This document shows positions 18,255-27,757 of a stretch of 64,000 nucleotides of DNA, piece by piece (position 1 is the stretch's first letter; every line of letters starts with the position of its first letter). Both the position numbers and the translations under genes were made by a program. Source of the stretch: Streptomyces europaeiscabiei (GTDB lineage Bacteria > Actinomycetota > Actinomycetes > Streptomycetales > Streptomycetaceae); NCBI RefSeq assembly GCF_036346855.1, contig NZ_CP107841.1, forward strand, positions 8,622,001-8,686,000, in the 5' to 3' direction. The notes under the pieces are model-generated. The model saw nothing but the letters and a program-made list of their open reading frames with translations, had not been told where the DNA came from and made no database searches.

Positions 18255-19118
18255 TCAGCCCTGGTCGGCCGCGGCCCGCAGGGCGATACGGTGCTCGCCC
18301 GCGTACACGTTCATGGAGGTGCCCCGCAGGAAGCCCACCAGGGTCAGCCCGGTCTCCGCCGCCAGGTCGACCGCGAGCGAGGACGGCGCGGACACCGCCG
18401 CCAGCACCGGTATCCCCGCCATCACCGCCTTCTGCGCCAGCTCGAACGAGGCCCGCCCCGACACCAGCAGCACCGCACGGGACAACGGCAACGAACCGCT
18501 CTGCAGGGCCCGCCCCACCAGCTTGTCCACCGCGTTGTGCCGCCCCACGTCCTCCCGTACGTCGAGCAGCTCGCCGTCCTCGCCGAACAGGGCCGCCGCG
18601 TGCAGACCCCCGGTCCGGTCGAAGACCCGCTGGGCCGCGCGGAGCCGGTCGGGGAGACTCGCGAGGAACTCGGGGTCGAGCCGGACCGGGGGAGCGTCAC
18701 CGCCGTGCGTGTCGTCGATGGCCCAGCGGGCGGTCGTACGGACGCTGTCCAGCGACGCCTTGCCGCACAGCCCGCAGGACGACGTCGTGTACACGTTCCG
18801 TTCGAGAGTGATGTCCGGGAGCTCGACACCCGGCGCCGTCCGCACGTCCACCACGTTGTAGGTGTTCGACCCGTCCGCGGTCGCGCCCGCGCAGTAGACG
18901 ATGTTCTGCAGGTCCGACCGCTCGGCGAGCACGCCCTCGCTGACCAGGAACCCCGCCGCCAGCGCGAAGTCGTCGCCCGGGGTGCGCATGGTGATCGCGA
19001 GCGGCTTGCCGTTCAGCCGGATCTCCATCGGTTCCTCGGCGACGAGGGTGTCGGGGCGGGTGGAGACCGCGCCGTCCCGGATGCGGATCACCTTGCGTCG
19101 TTCCGTGACTCGTCCCAT
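18255..19118 (-). CDS. fdhD: Formate dehydrogenase accessory sulfurtransferase FdhD
   Basis: 287 residues. FdhD passes sulfur from a cysteine desulfurase to the molybdenum cofactor of formate dehydrogenase. The functional CxxC is at Cys115/Cys118 ([10 protein letters not shown]). Other family blocks: [30 protein letters not shown] and [13 protein letters not shown]. It is the last gene of the five-gene operon, 8 bp after the Fe-S subunit gene, which supports molybdenum-dependent formate dehydrogenase as the product of the upstream genes. Confidence 0.95.
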   Translation of the reverse strand: MGRVTERRKVIRIRDGAVSTRPDTLVAEEPMEIRLNGKPLAITMRTPGDDFALAAGFLVSEGVLAERSDLQNIVYCAGATADGSNTYNVVDVRTAPGVELPDITLERNVYTTSSCGLCGKASLDSVRTTARWAIDDTHGGDAPPVRLDPEFLASLPDRLRAAQRVFDRTGGLHAAALFGEDGELLDVREDVGRHNAVDKLVGRALQSGSLPLSRAVLLVSGRASFELAQKAVMAGIPVLAAVSAPSSLAVDLAAETGLTLVGFLRGTSMNVYAGEHRIALRAAADQG

Positions 19119-19126
19119 GTCGTGTC

Positions 19127-19987
19127 TCAGTCCCGGTTCTGTACGTGCTGGTAGCCGAAGCGGCCCTTGATGCAGAGGTTGCCGTGGGTCACCGGGTTGT
19201 CGTGCGGCGAGGTGACCTTCACGATCTCATTGTCCTGCACATGGAGTGTGAGGTTGCAGCCCACACCGCAGTACGCGCAGACCGTGGTCGTCTCCGACTG
19301 CGCCGACTCGTCCCAGGTGCCCGCCGCCCGCATGTCGAACTCCGACTTGAAGGACAGCGCGCCCGTCGGGCACACCTCGATGCAGTTCCCGCAGTAGACG
19401 CAGGCCGAATCGGTCAGGGGAGCGTCGTGCTCCACGGCGATCCGCGCGTCGAAGCCGCGCCCGGCGACGGAGATCGCGAACGTGTTCTGCCACTGGTTCC
19501 CGCAGGCGTCCACGCACTTGTAACACAGGATGCATTTGTCGTAGTCCCGCACGTACAGCTCGTTGTCGACCCTGGGCTCCTCGTTCAGCCGGGCCGCGTC
19601 GGGGCCGAAGCGGTCCGGTTTCGCCTCGTACTCCTTGATCCACTCGGCGACCCGCGGGGTCGTCGAGAGGTCGACCGAGGAGGCGAGCAGTTCCAGGACG
19701 ATCTTGCGGCTGTGCCGGGCGCGCTCGGTGTCGGTCCGCACCTCCATACCGGGCTCGGCCCGGCGGGAGCAGGCCGGGACGAGGGTCCTGGCCCCCTCGA
19801 CCTCGACGACACAGACCCGGCAGGCGTTCTTCGGGGCGAGCGTGTCGCCCTGGCAGAGGGTGGGGACGTCCTTGCCCACGGCCCGGCAGGCGTCGAGGAT
19901 CGTCGAGCCCTCGGGAGCGCGCACCGGCTCCCCGTCGATGGTGAACTCCAGGAGGCGACGCGGCACTCCGAGCGGGATCACGGTCAT
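19127..19987 (-). CDS. Formate dehydrogenase Fe-S subunit (NuoG-like domain plus N-terminal MoCo-enzyme Fe4S4 domain)
   Basis: 286 residues from ATG 19987, overlapping the stop of the NuoEF-like gene (ATGA). Order of clusters: [2Fe-2S] ferredoxin domain ([15 protein letters not shown] plus a later Cys), His/Cys segment, two ferredoxin-type [4Fe-4S] sites ([11 protein letters not shown] and [12 protein letters not shown]), then CAYCGVGC...GNLCIKG, the [4Fe-4S] domain that normally begins the molybdopterin catalytic chain. The protein stops after GRFGYQH, exactly where the catalytic domain should continue; that domain is the separate gene at 21822-23759. It should carry electrons from the Mo site to the NuoF-like flavin subunit. 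Confidence 0.9.
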   Translation of the reverse strand: MTVIPLGVPRRLLEFTIDGEPVRAPEGSTILDACRAVGKDVPTLCQGDTLAPKNACRVCVVEVEGARTLVPACSRRAEPGMEVRTDTERARHSRKIVLELLASSVDLSTTPRVAEWIKEYEAKPDRFGPDAARLNEEPRVDNELYVRDYDKCILCYKCVDACGNQWQNTFAISVAGRGFDARIAVEHDAPLTDSACVYCGNCIEVCPTGALSFKSEFDMRAAGTWDESAQSETTTVCAYCGVGCNLTLHVQDNEIVKVTSPHDNPVTHGNLCIKGRFGYQHVQNRD

Positions 19988-21816
19988 TCGTACGCCCCCA
20001 GACGGTCGATCGCGGATTCCACGGCGTTCCACGCGGTCTGCCCGAGACCGCAGATCGAGGCGTCCCGCATCGCGCGGCCGACCTCCCTGAGCAGGGCGAT
20101 GTCACCGGCCGCCGCCGCACCGGTCCGCTCGGCGATCCGGTGCAACGCCTCCTCCTGCCGTACGGTCCCGACCCGGCACGGCACGCACTGACCGCAGGAC
20201 TCGTCCCGGAAGAACTCCGCGATCCGCAGCAGCAGCCGGGGCAGCGGGACCGTGTCGTCGAAGGCCATGACGACCCCCGAGCCGAGCGTCGTGCCCGCCT
20301 CCCGCGTCCCCTCGAAGGTGAGCGGGATGTCCAGCTCGTCGGGGCGTACGAAACCGCCGGCCGCGCCGCCGAGGAGGACGGCCCGCAGCCGGTCCCGTAC
20401 CCCGGCGAGCGCGAGCAGATCACCGAGCGTCGCCCCGAAGGGCAGCTCGTAGACGCCGGGCCGCTCCACGCTCCCCGACACGCAGAACAGCTTCGGCCCG
20501 GTGGAGCGCCCGGTGCCGATCGCCGCGTACGCCGGGGCGCCCATGGTCAGGATCGGCAGGACGTTCACCAGCGTCTCGACGTTGTTCTCCACGGTCGGCT
20601 TGCCGAACAGGCCCTTCTCCACGGGGAACGGCGGCTTCGCGCGGGGCTCGCCCCGGTAGCCCTCGATGGAGTTGAAGAGGGCCGTCTCCTCGCCGCAGAT
20701 GTAGGCGCCCGCGCCCCGGCGGATCTCGATGTCGAAGGCGTAGCCCTGGCCGAGGACGTTCTCGCCGAGCAGGCCGCGGGCGCGTGCCTGGGCGATCGCG
20801 TGCTCCAGCCGGTGCAGGGCCCGCGGATACTCGCCCCGCAGGTACAGGTGACCTCGGTGCGCGCCGGTCGCGTACGCGGCGATCGTCATCGCCTCGACCA
20901 GGGCGAATGGGTCGCCCTCCATGATCACGCGGTCCTTGAAGGTACCCGGCTCGGATTCGTCCGCGTTGCAGACGAGGTGGTGCGGATGGTCGGGCTGCGA
21001 GGCCGTGGCCTGCCATTTCCGGCCGGTGGGGAAGGCGGCGCCGCCCCGCCCGACCAGGCCCGAGTCGGTGACCTCGCGGATGACCCCTCCGGGGCCGAGC
21101 TCGAAGGCCCGACGCAGGGCCGCGTAGCCGCCATGGGCGCGGTAGTCGTCGAGGGAGGACGGGTCGACGACACCGACGCGGCCCAGCAGCGTCAACGACG
21201 GGTCCCCGGCCTGCGGGACCGCCATGGCGGCCGGGGGCTCCTCGTCCGCGGAGTCGGGCGCGCTCGCCGCGAGCACGGCCCCCTCGACGGTCGCCGGTGC
21301 CGACACCGCCGTACGCACCGGGTCCCCGGCCTTGATCGCGAGGGCGGCCGGTGCCCGCTCGCACAGCCCCAGACACGGGCTCCGCTGCACGGCCACCCCG
21401 CTGCCGAGGCCGAGGCGGGCCTCGACGCCCGCGCACAGGTCGGCCGCCCCGGCCGCCGCGCACGCCAGGTCCGTGCACACGTGCAGGACGGTCGCGGGGC
21501 GCGGCTCGACCGAGAACATCGCGTAGAAGGTGGCCACCCCGTACGCCTCCGCCGGCGGCACCGTCAGCCGCCGGCACAGATAGTCCAGGGCGCCCCCACT
21601 GATCCAGCCGATCCGGTCGTTGACCGCGTGCAACCCCGGCAACAGCAGGTCACGGCGGGCCCGGGCCTCCCGGCCGCCCCGCGCCCACCGCAGGTCGGCG
21701 GCCCTCATCTCATCGCGGGCCGCGCCCTCCCAGGAGGACTCCGGCGGGCCGAGCAACGCGTCGACCGCCGCCTTCTCCTCGTCCGTGGGCTTGCTGTCAC
21801 CGAAGTGCAGGTCCAC
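19984..21816 (-). CDS. NuoE-NuoF fusion, NAD-reducing diaphorase subunit of formate dehydrogenase
   Basis: 610 residues from GTG 21816, with GAGGTG upstream. Residues about 20-175 are NuoE-like thioredoxin-fold with four Cys for a [2Fe-2S] (HVCTDLAC and SPCLGLC). The rest is NuoF-like: GRGGAAFPTGRKW and CNADESEPGTFKDR for FMN/NADH, GAGAYICGEETAL, and ESCGQCVPC plus a later Cys for a [4Fe-4S]. It passes electrons to NAD+. Fused E/F chains of this type occur in NAD-dependent formate dehydrogenases and hydrogenases; respiratory complex I keeps them separate. Confidence 0.92.
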   Translation of the reverse strand: MDLHFGDSKPTDEEKAAVDALLGPPESSWEGAARDEMRAADLRWARGGREARARRDLLLPGLHAVNDRIGWISGGALDYLCRRLTVPPAEAYGVATFYAMFSVEPRPATVLHVCTDLACAAAGAADLCAGVEARLGLGSGVAVQRSPCLGLCERAPAALAIKAGDPVRTAVSAPATVEGAVLAASAPDSADEEPPAAMAVPQAGDPSLTLLGRVGVVDPSSLDDYRAHGGYAALRRAFELGPGGVIREVTDSGLVGRGGAAFPTGRKWQATASQPDHPHHLVCNADESEPGTFKDRVIMEGDPFALVEAMTIAAYATGAHRGHLYLRGEYPRALHRLEHAIAQARARGLLGENVLGQGYAFDIEIRRGAGAYICGEETALFNSIEGYRGEPRAKPPFPVEKGLFGKPTVENNVETLVNVLPILTMGAPAYAAIGTGRSTGPKLFCVSGSVERPGVYELPFGATLGDLLALAGVRDRLRAVLLGGAAGGFVRPDELDIPLTFEGTREAGTTLGSGVVMAFDDTVPLPRLLLRIAEFFRDESCGQCVPCRVGTVRQEEALHRIAERTGAAAAGDIALLREVGRAMRDASICGLGQTAWNAVESAIDRLGAYE

Positions 21817-21821
21817 TTACG

Positions 21822-23759
21822 TCACCTCACGATGGTCGCGACGGGCAGCTTCTCGATCCGGATCGCCGACGCCTTGAACTCCGCCGTGCCCGCGATCGGG
21901 CAGTTCGCCTCGATCGTCAGCTGGTTGGTGTCCACCTCGTCGGGAAAGTGCATGGTCATGAAGGCGAGGCCGGGCCGCAGGGCGAGGTCGATCCACACCG
22001 GCGCCACCACCGACCCGCGCCGCGAGGACACCCGGACCTCCTCGCCCACCACGACCCCGTAGCGCTCCGCGTCCTCCGGGCACAGTTCGACGTACTCCCC
22101 GCGCCTCAGCGGTGAGGCGTAACCGCCGCTCTGCACACCGGTGTTGTACGAGTCCAGCCGCCGCCCGGTGGTGAGCCGGATCGGGAACCGCTCGTCCGTC
22201 AGGTCCACCGGCGGATCATGCTGAACGATCCCGAAGGGGGCGAGCCGGCCCCGGCTCGCCGGGTCGGGATCCCACAACCGGCCGTGCAGATACGAGGGTT
22301 CGAGCCTGTCGGTGTCCGGGCAGGGCCACTGGATGCCCTGCTCCCGCGCGAGGCGTTCGTACGTCATGCCGTAGTGGTCCGGCGACACCGAACGCAGCTC
22401 GTTCCAGACGGCCTCGGCGTCGGCGTACTTCCACTCGTGCCCGAGCCGTGAGGCCAGGTCGCAGATGATGTCGATGTCCTCGCGGGCCTCCCCGGGAGGG
22501 GTGACGGCACGGCGTACCCGCTGCACCCGGCGTTCGCTGTTGGTGGTCGTGCCGTCCGTCTCCGCCCATCCGGCGGTCGCGGGCAGCACGACGTCCGCCA
22601 GCTGGGCCGTCCTCGTGAGGAAGATGTCCTGGACGACGAGGAAGTCCAGCTCCCCCATCCGCCGTACGGCCTGCTCGCTGTCGGCCTCGGACTGCGCGGG
22701 GTTCTCCCCGATGCAGTACACGGCCTTCAGCGAGCCCTCCTCCATGGCCTCGAACATCTCCGTCAGGTTCAGCCCGTAGTGCGGCTGGATGACGGTGTCC
22801 CACGCCGACTCGAACTTCAGCCGGGACTCCGCGTCGAGGATGTCCTGGAAGCCGGGCAGCCGGTTGGGGATGGCGCCCATGTCACCGCCGCCCTGCACGT
22901 TGTTCTGGCCGCGCAGGGGCTGCAACCCCGAGGCGTAGCGGCCCACATGGCCGGTCAGCAGCGACAGGTTGATCAGCGCGCGGACGTTGTCGGTGCCGTT
23001 GTGGTGTTCGGTGATGCCGAGCGTCCAGCACAGTTGGGCACGCTCGGCACGGGCGTATGCGTGCGCCAACTGCCGTATGGCGGCGGCCGGTACGCCCGTC
23101 ACCTTCTCGGCCAGCGACAGTGTCCACGGCTCGACGAGCGCCCTGTACTCCTCGAAGCCGGTGGTCGCCCGCTCGATGAACGCCTCGTTGGCGAGGCCCG
23201 CGTGGATGATCTCCCGGCCGATGGCGTGGGCCATCGGGATGTCGGTGCCGACGTTCAGCCCCATCCAGCTCTCCGCCCACTCGGCGGTGGACGTCCGACG
23301 CGGGTCGACGGCGTACATTCGGGCGCCGTTGTGGATGCCCTTCAGCACGTGCTGGAAGAAGATGGGGTGCGCGAAGCGGGCGTTGGAGCCCCACATCACG
23401 ATGACGTCGGTGTGCTCGATCTCCTCGTACGAGGAGGTCCCGCCGCCCGAGCCGAAGGCGGCCGAGAGACCGGCGACGCTCGGCGCGTGACAGGTGCGGT
23501 TGCAGGAGTCGACGTTGTTGGTGCCCATGACCACGCGGGCGAACTTCTGCGCCACGTAGTTCATCTCGTTCGTGGCGCGGGCGCAGGAGAACAGGCCGAA
23601 CGCGCCGCGGTTGCGCGCGATGCCCCTGGCGGCCCGGTCCAGGGCCTCCTCCCAACTCGCCTGCCGGAACGGCTCGTCGCGGGAGTCGCGGACGAGGGGG
23701 TGGGTGAGCCGGGTGTAGGTCTTCGGTTGCCGTTTCTTCGTGCTCTTCGTGCTCTTCAT
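21822..23759 (-). CDS. fdhA: Formate dehydrogenase catalytic subunit, molybdopterin domain without its Fe4S4 start
   Basis: 645 residues from ATG 23759, with GAGGAG seven bases upstream; the open frame continues beyond 24800 but there it is out of frame with the upstream gene. The active-site block SCNRTCHAPSV places Cys90 where Sec-type enzymes have selenocysteine, followed by the conserved His. MoCo-binding blocks: VIVMWGSNARFAHP, GLQPLRGQNNVQGGGDMG, YCIGENPAQSEAD, VVLPATAGWAETDGT; the C-terminal domain contains LTTGRRLDSYNTG. The usual N-terminal [4Fe-4S] domain is missing and is encoded at the end of 19127-19987. Oxidises formate to CO2. Confidence 0.92.
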   Translation of the reverse strand: MKSTKSTKKRQPKTYTRLTHPLVRDSRDEPFRQASWEEALDRAARGIARNRGAFGLFSCARATNEMNYVAQKFARVVMGTNNVDSCNRTCHAPSVAGLSAAFGSGGGTSSYEEIEHTDVIVMWGSNARFAHPIFFQHVLKGIHNGARMYAVDPRRTSTAEWAESWMGLNVGTDIPMAHAIGREIIHAGLANEAFIERATTGFEEYRALVEPWTLSLAEKVTGVPAAAIRQLAHAYARAERAQLCWTLGITEHHNGTDNVRALINLSLLTGHVGRYASGLQPLRGQNNVQGGGDMGAIPNRLPGFQDILDAESRLKFESAWDTVIQPHYGLNLTEMFEAMEEGSLKAVYCIGENPAQSEADSEQAVRRMGELDFLVVQDIFLTRTAQLADVVLPATAGWAETDGTTTNSERRVQRVRRAVTPPGEAREDIDIICDLASRLGHEWKYADAEAVWNELRSVSPDHYGMTYERLAREQGIQWPCPDTDRLEPSYLHGRLWDPDPASRGRLAPFGIVQHDPPVDLTDERFPIRLTTGRRLDSYNTGVQSGGYASPLRRGEYVELCPEDAERYGVVVGEEVRVSSRRGSVVAPVWIDLALRPGLAFMTMHFPDEVDTNQLTIEANCPIAGTAEFKASAIRIEKLPVATIVR

Positions 23760-24727
23760 GCGGCACTCCTCAGCGCGAGCAGGTCCGAGATGGCGTGAAC
23801 GGTGCGGAGTGTGGGCACCTCGACACCCGTGATGTCCGCCAGCTCGACGACGGCGGCCAGGAGGACGTCGAGTTCCAGCGGTTTGCCGCGCTCCAGGTCC
23901 TGGAGCGTGGAGGTGCGGTGGTCGCCGACGCGTTCTGCGCCGGCCATCCGCCGTTCGACGGAGACACCGACCTCGCAGCCCAGGGCCTCGGCGACGGCCA
24001 GCGTCTCGGTCATCATCGTCTCGATGACCTTGCGGGTGCCGCCGTGCAGACACATCTGCCGCATGGTCGCGCGGGCCAGGGCGCTGATCGGGTTGAACGA
24101 GATGTTGCCGAGCAGCTTGATCCAGATGTCGCCCCGGAGATCGGGCTCCACCGGACACTTCAGGCCACCGGCCACCATGGCCTCGCTGAACGCGAGGCAG
24201 CGCGCCGAGACCGTACGGTCCGGCTCGCCGATGGAGAAACGGGTGCCTTCCAGGTGCCGTACGACACCGGGTCCTTCGAGCTCGGTGGCCGCGTAGACGA
24301 CACAGCCGACGGCCCGTTCGGGCGCGAGCACCGCACTGACCGCGCCGGCCGGGTCGACGCTCTCCACCCGGTGGCCGTCGTGCGGGCCGCCGTGCCGGTG
24401 GAAGTACCACCAGGGGATGCCGTTCTGGGCAGCGATCACCGCCGTGGTGCTGTGCAGCAAGGGCTCGATCAGCGGCCCGCACGCCGCGTACGAGTTGGCC
24501 TTGAGGCCCAGGAAGACGAAGTCGACCGGGCCGATGTCGGCCGGGTCGTCGGTGGCGTGGGCGCGGGCGGTGAAGTCCCCGCGTGAGCTGAGCACACGCA
24601 CCCCGTCCCGCCTCATGGCCGCGAGATGCGGTCCACGGGCGACGAGATGCGTGTCCGCGCCGGCGCGGTGGAGCGCGGCGCCGACGTAGGCGCCGATCGC
24701 ACCGGCGCCGAGAACTGCGACTTTCAT
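23756..24727 (-). CDS. Ketopantoate reductase (ApbA/PanE) family oxidoreductase
   Basis: 323 residues from ATG 24727. N-terminal dinucleotide motif VLGAGAIGAYVGAAL, then FLGLKANSY, AAQNGIPWW, and the catalytic Lys/Asn region IWIKLLGNISFNPISALARA, with a C-terminal helical domain (HRTSTLQDLERGKPLELD). It is the first gene of the formate dehydrogenase operon and overlaps fdhA by ATGA. The position suggests a role in oxalate or C2 metabolism (for example a 2-oxo/2-hydroxy acid) rather than pantothenate synthesis, but the substrate is not shown by the sequence. Confidence 0.88.
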   Translation of the reverse strand: MKVAVLGAGAIGAYVGAALHRAGADTHLVARGPHLAAMRRDGVRVLSSRGDFTARAHATDDPADIGPVDFVFLGLKANSYAACGPLIEPLLHSTTAVIAAQNGIPWWYFHRHGGPHDGHRVESVDPAGAVSAVLAPERAVGCVVYAATELEGPGVVRHLEGTRFSIGEPDRTVSARCLAFSEAMVAGGLKCPVEPDLRGDIWIKLLGNISFNPISALARATMRQMCLHGGTRKVIETMMTETLAVAEALGCEVGVSVERRMAGAERVGDHRTSTLQDLERGKPLELDVLLAAVVELADITGVEVPTLRTVHAISDLLALRSAA

Positions 24728-24774
24728 GATCAGGGAGCTCCGTTCGGTCGAGGGTACCGAGGAACTGCCGAACT

Positions 24775-24803
24775 CTGTCGACGAAATATTGTCTACAGTA
24801 TGG
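24775..24803. promoter_or_regulatory. Candidate GntR-type operator in the fdh/OFA divergent spacer
   Basis: CTGTCGAC-N8-GTCTACAG (24775-24798) is a near-perfect dyad, followed by TATGG. It lies 48 bp upstream of the ketopantoate-reductase-like start in spacer 24728-25038, which also serves the OFA transporter. Related motifs occur near 27642 and 53799. The rest of the 311-bp spacer holds no gene. Confidence 0.55.
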
Positions 24804-25038
24804 AACTTGGCCCAGCAAGGGTTCGCGCAACGGACGGGCAAGGCATTACTCGGACATGAAGGTGGCCGGGACGTGCCGCGTGGGCGTGGGCCCAGGACCT
24901 GTCGAGGGCATGTGGCCTGGAGTCGAGGCCGAAAGTGGCCGGGGAACGACCGTTCGGCGCGCGGTGGATACCGCTCACCGCACACGGTCGACGCGCCGCC
25001 TTTTCAACCCCCCTTGTCACTCCCTACCGTCCGGGATC

Positions 25039-26373
25039 ATGAGTCCCCCCGTCGCACCCCCGGGCTGGAGCCGCTGGCTCGTTCCCCCGGCCGCGCTCTC
25101 CGTTCATCTCTCCATCGGGCAGGCCTACGCCTGGAGCGTCTTCAAGCCGCCGCTCGAGTCCGCGCTCGGCCTCAGCGGCACGCAGAGCGCACTGCCCTTC
25201 CAGCTCGGCATCGTCATGCTGGGCCTGTCCGCCGCGTTCGGCGGCACCCTCGTCGAGCGCAACGGGCCGCGCTGGGCGATGACCGTGGCGCTGATCTGCT
25301 TCTCCTCCGGCTTCCTGATCGCCTCGCTCGGCGCGGCCACCGAGCAGTACTGGCTGATCGTCTTCGGCTACGGATTCGTCGGCGGCATAGGCCTCGGCAT
25401 CGGCTATATCTCGCCCGTCTCCACCCTGATCAAGTGGTTCCCGGACCGGCCGGGCATGGCCACCGGCATCGCGATCATGGGCTTCGGCGGCGGCGCGCTC
25501 ATCGCCTCGCCGTGGTCCGCGCAGATGCTGGAGTCCTTCGGCTCCGACTCCTCCGGCATCGCCGTCGCCTTCCTGGTGCACGGACTGTCGTACGCGGTGT
25601 TCATGCTGCTCGGTGTGGTGCTGGTCCGGGTGCCGCGCACGGAGAAGCCGGTCGACTCCGGGCCGAGTGTGCTGGAGGGCCCGCAGGTCTCGGCCCGCGA
25701 CGCCATCCGCACCCCGCAGTTCTGGTGCCTGTGGGTCATCCTCTGCATGAACGTCTCCGCGGGCATCGGCATCCTGGAGAAGGCCGCCCCGATGATCACG
25801 GACTTCTTCGCCGAATCCTCCACCCCGGTCTCCGTCACCGCCGCCGCCGGGTTCGTCGCGCTGCTCTCCGCGGCCAACATGAGCGGCCGTATCGTCTGGT
25901 CGTCGACGTCCGACCTGATCGGGCGCAAGAACATCTACCGCGTCTACCTGGGCGTGGGCGCGCTGATGTACCTGTTGATCGCGCTGTTCGGCGACTCCTC
26001 CAAGCCGCTGTTCATCGTCTGCGCCCTGGTCATCCTGTCCTTCTACGGCGGTGGCTTCGCCACGATCCCCGCCTATCTCAAGGACCTCTTCGGCACCTAC
26101 CAGGTCGGCGCCATCCACGGCCGGCTGCTCACCGCCTGGTCCACGGCCGGCGTCCTCGGACCGCTGATCGTCAACTGGATCGCGGACCGGCAGGAGGAGG
26201 CGGGCAAGTCCGGCCCCGACCTCTACGGCACGTCCTTCTTCATCATGATCGGGCTGCTCGTGATCGGCTTCGTCGCCAACGAACTGGTCCGGCCCGTCAA
26301 CCCCCGCTTCCACATCCCCGCCCCGAGGGAGGCCGCCAATGTCGTCCAGCGACACCAGTCCGAATCCGCCTGA
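25039..26373 (+). CDS. OFA-family MFS transporter (oxalate/formate antiporter type)
   Basis: 444 residues from ATG 25039; the frame extends back to 24856 but without family sequence. Twelve hydrophobic segments. OFA hallmarks: SIGQAYAWSVF in helix 1, QLGIVMLGLSAAFGG, WFPDRPGMATGIAIMGFGGG, NMSGRIVWSSTSDLIGRKN and YLKDLFGTYQVGAIHG. It is divergent from the formate dehydrogenase operon and shares a spacer with a candidate GntR operator, so import of oxalate (or exchange with formate) is the most likely job. The small protein encoded next overlaps its 3' end. Confidence 0.88.
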   Translation: MSPPVAPPGWSRWLVPPAALSVHLSIGQAYAWSVFKPPLESALGLSGTQSALPFQLGIVMLGLSAAFGGTLVERNGPRWAMTVALICFSSGFLIASLGAATEQYWLIVFGYGFVGGIGLGIGYISPVSTLIKWFPDRPGMATGIAIMGFGGGALIASPWSAQMLESFGSDSSGIAVAFLVHGLSYAVFMLLGVVLVRVPRTEKPVDSGPSVLEGPQVSARDAIRTPQFWCLWVILCMNVSAGIGILEKAAPMITDFFAESSTPVSVTAAAGFVALLSAANMSGRIVWSSTSDLIGRKNIYRVYLGVGALMYLLIALFGDSSKPLFIVCALVILSFYGGGFATIPAYLKDLFGTYQVGAIHGRLLTAWSTAGVLGPLIVNWIADRQEEAGKSGPDLYGTSFFIMIGLLVIGFVANELVRPVNPRFHIPAPREAANVVQRHQSESA

Positions 26374-26476
26374 CCGGCGCCCCTTGATCGTCTTTGCCTG
26401 GGTGTGGGTGGGGGTGCCGCTCACCTACGGACTGTACGAACTCGTACGAAAGGCTACGCAATTGTTCACCGGGTGA
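26339..26476 (+). CDS. MFS transporter small subunit, 45 residues
   Basis: MSSSDTSPNPPDRRPLIVF opens the protein, followed by one membrane helix (AWVWVGVPLTYGLYELV) and RKATQLFTG. GAGGGAGG lies just upstream of ATG 26339. It overlaps the transporter gene by 35 bp in another frame, so the two are translationally coupled. Single-helix partners of this kind accompany OFA transporters in actinobacteria. The role is presumably assembly or stability of the transporter; this is inferred from position and shape. Confidence 0.8.
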   Translation: MSSSDTSPNPPDRRPLIVFAWVWVGVPLTYGLYELVRKATQLFTG

Positions 26477-26625
26477 GTGTTCGGACGCCCTGGAGCCGAC
26501 CTGAGGTCTGACAGAAGCCCACAACTCGGGCCACGCTTTACTGTCGCCTCACCCGCCCTCGTACCCGCGAGTCACTGATCAGACTGGTGGATCCCGCTGA
26601 CCACAGGCAACGAGGGGAACCACCC

Positions 26626-27564
26626 ATGAACGGCTCGCGAATCGCCGCCGTCGGCCACTACCAGCCCGCCAAGGTACTCACCAACGAGGACCTGGCGGGC
26701 CTGGTCGACACGAGTGACGAGTGGATCACGAGCCGCGTGGGCATCCGCACCCGGCACATCGCAGGACCCGACGAACCGGTCGACGAGCTGGCCGGCCACG
26801 CCGCCGCCAAGGCCCTGGCCTCGGCCGGCCTCGGCCCGGAGGCCATCGACCTGGTCGTGGTCGCCACCTCCACCGCCATCGACCGCTCCCCGAACATGGC
26901 GGCCCGGGTCGCGAACCGGCTCTCCATCCCGAACCCGGCCGCCATGGACGTCAACGTCGTCTGCGCCGGGTTCACCCACGCCCTCGCCACCGCCGACCAC
27001 GCCGTGCGCGCCGGCGCGGCCACCCGGGCGCTCGTCATCGGCGCCGACAAGATGTCCGAGGTCACGGACTGGACCGACCGCACGACCTGCGTCCTCGTCG
27101 GGGACGGGGCGGGCGCGGCCGTCGTCGAGGCCGCCGAGGAGCCCGGCATCGGGCCGGTGCTGTGGGGATCGGTGCCCGAGATGGGCAACGCCGTACGCAT
27201 CGAGGGCACCCCGCCGCGCTTCGCGCAGGAGGGCCAGAGCGTCTACCGATGGGCGACCACCAAGCTCCCGCCCATCGCCCGCGCGGCCTGCGAGAAGGCG
27301 GGACTCACGCCCGCCGACCTCGCCGCCGTTGTCCTCCACCAGGCCAACCTGCGCATCATCGAGCCCCTGGCCGCGAAGATCGGCGCGGTCAACGCCGTGG
27401 TCGCGCGGGACGTCGTCGAGTCCGGCAACACCTCGGCCGCGAGCATCCCGCTCGCCTTCTCCAAGCTCGTCGAACGCGGCGAGATCTCCAGCGGCGACCC
27501 CGTGCTGCTGTTCGGCTTCGGCGGCAACCTGTCGTACGCGGGACAGGTGGTCCGCTGCCCGTGA
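26626..27564 (+). CDS. 3-oxoacyl-ACP synthase III (KAS III/FabH) family enzyme
   Basis: 312 residues from ATG 26626, with GAGGGGAAC upstream. The full catalytic triad is seen: Cys113 (NVVCAGF), His238 (LHQANLRI) and Asn268 (ESGNTSAAS). N-terminal SDEWITSRVGIRTRHI and C-terminal LLFGFGGNLSYAGQ are family-typical. No acyl carrier protein or other fatty-acid gene is adjacent, so it is an orphan FabH-like enzyme, perhaps making a specialised acyl or ketone product. It lies between the OFA transporter and the gntR gene; a link to oxalate metabolism is not evident. Confidence 0.88.
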   Translation: MNGSRIAAVGHYQPAKVLTNEDLAGLVDTSDEWITSRVGIRTRHIAGPDEPVDELAGHAAAKALASAGLGPEAIDLVVVATSTAIDRSPNMAARVANRLSIPNPAAMDVNVVCAGFTHALATADHAVRAGAATRALVIGADKMSEVTDWTDRTTCVLVGDGAGAAVVEAAEEPGIGPVLWGSVPEMGNAVRIEGTPPRFAQEGQSVYRWATTKLPPIARAACEKAGLTPADLAAVVLHQANLRIIEPLAAKIGAVNAVVARDVVESGNTSAASIPLAFSKLVERGEISSGDPVLLFGFGGNLSYAGQVVRCP

Positions 27565-27637
27565 GCAGGGCGTTCGTGGTGTTGCTCACGGCGATGTGAC
27601 GAGGCGTACTCGTCGGCTCCCTGGCCATCACGGGTCG

Positions 27638-27670
27638 TAGACTGTAGACGAAAGACAATCCATACTGGCT
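27638..27670. promoter_or_regulatory. Candidate GntR operator upstream of gntR
   Basis: Contains GACTGTAGACGAAAGACAAT followed by CCATACTG. CTGTAGACGAAA matches CTGTCGACGAAA of the 24775 site in 11 of 12 positions. It lies about 90-120 bp upstream of the gntR start and would allow autoregulation. The second half-site is poorly conserved. Confidence 0.4.
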
Positions 27671-27757
27671 GTTGACTCGGACTTTCCAGTTCTTTCCAGT
27701 ACGGGCCGTTGACTTTCCGTGTGCAGTACACCCAGTGGTGCTCTGGAAGGGGACCCG

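Noticed and set aside
23480..23520. Selenocysteine formate dehydrogenase
   Set aside because: The active-site codon is TGT (Cys90), and no in-frame TGA or SECIS-like need exists.
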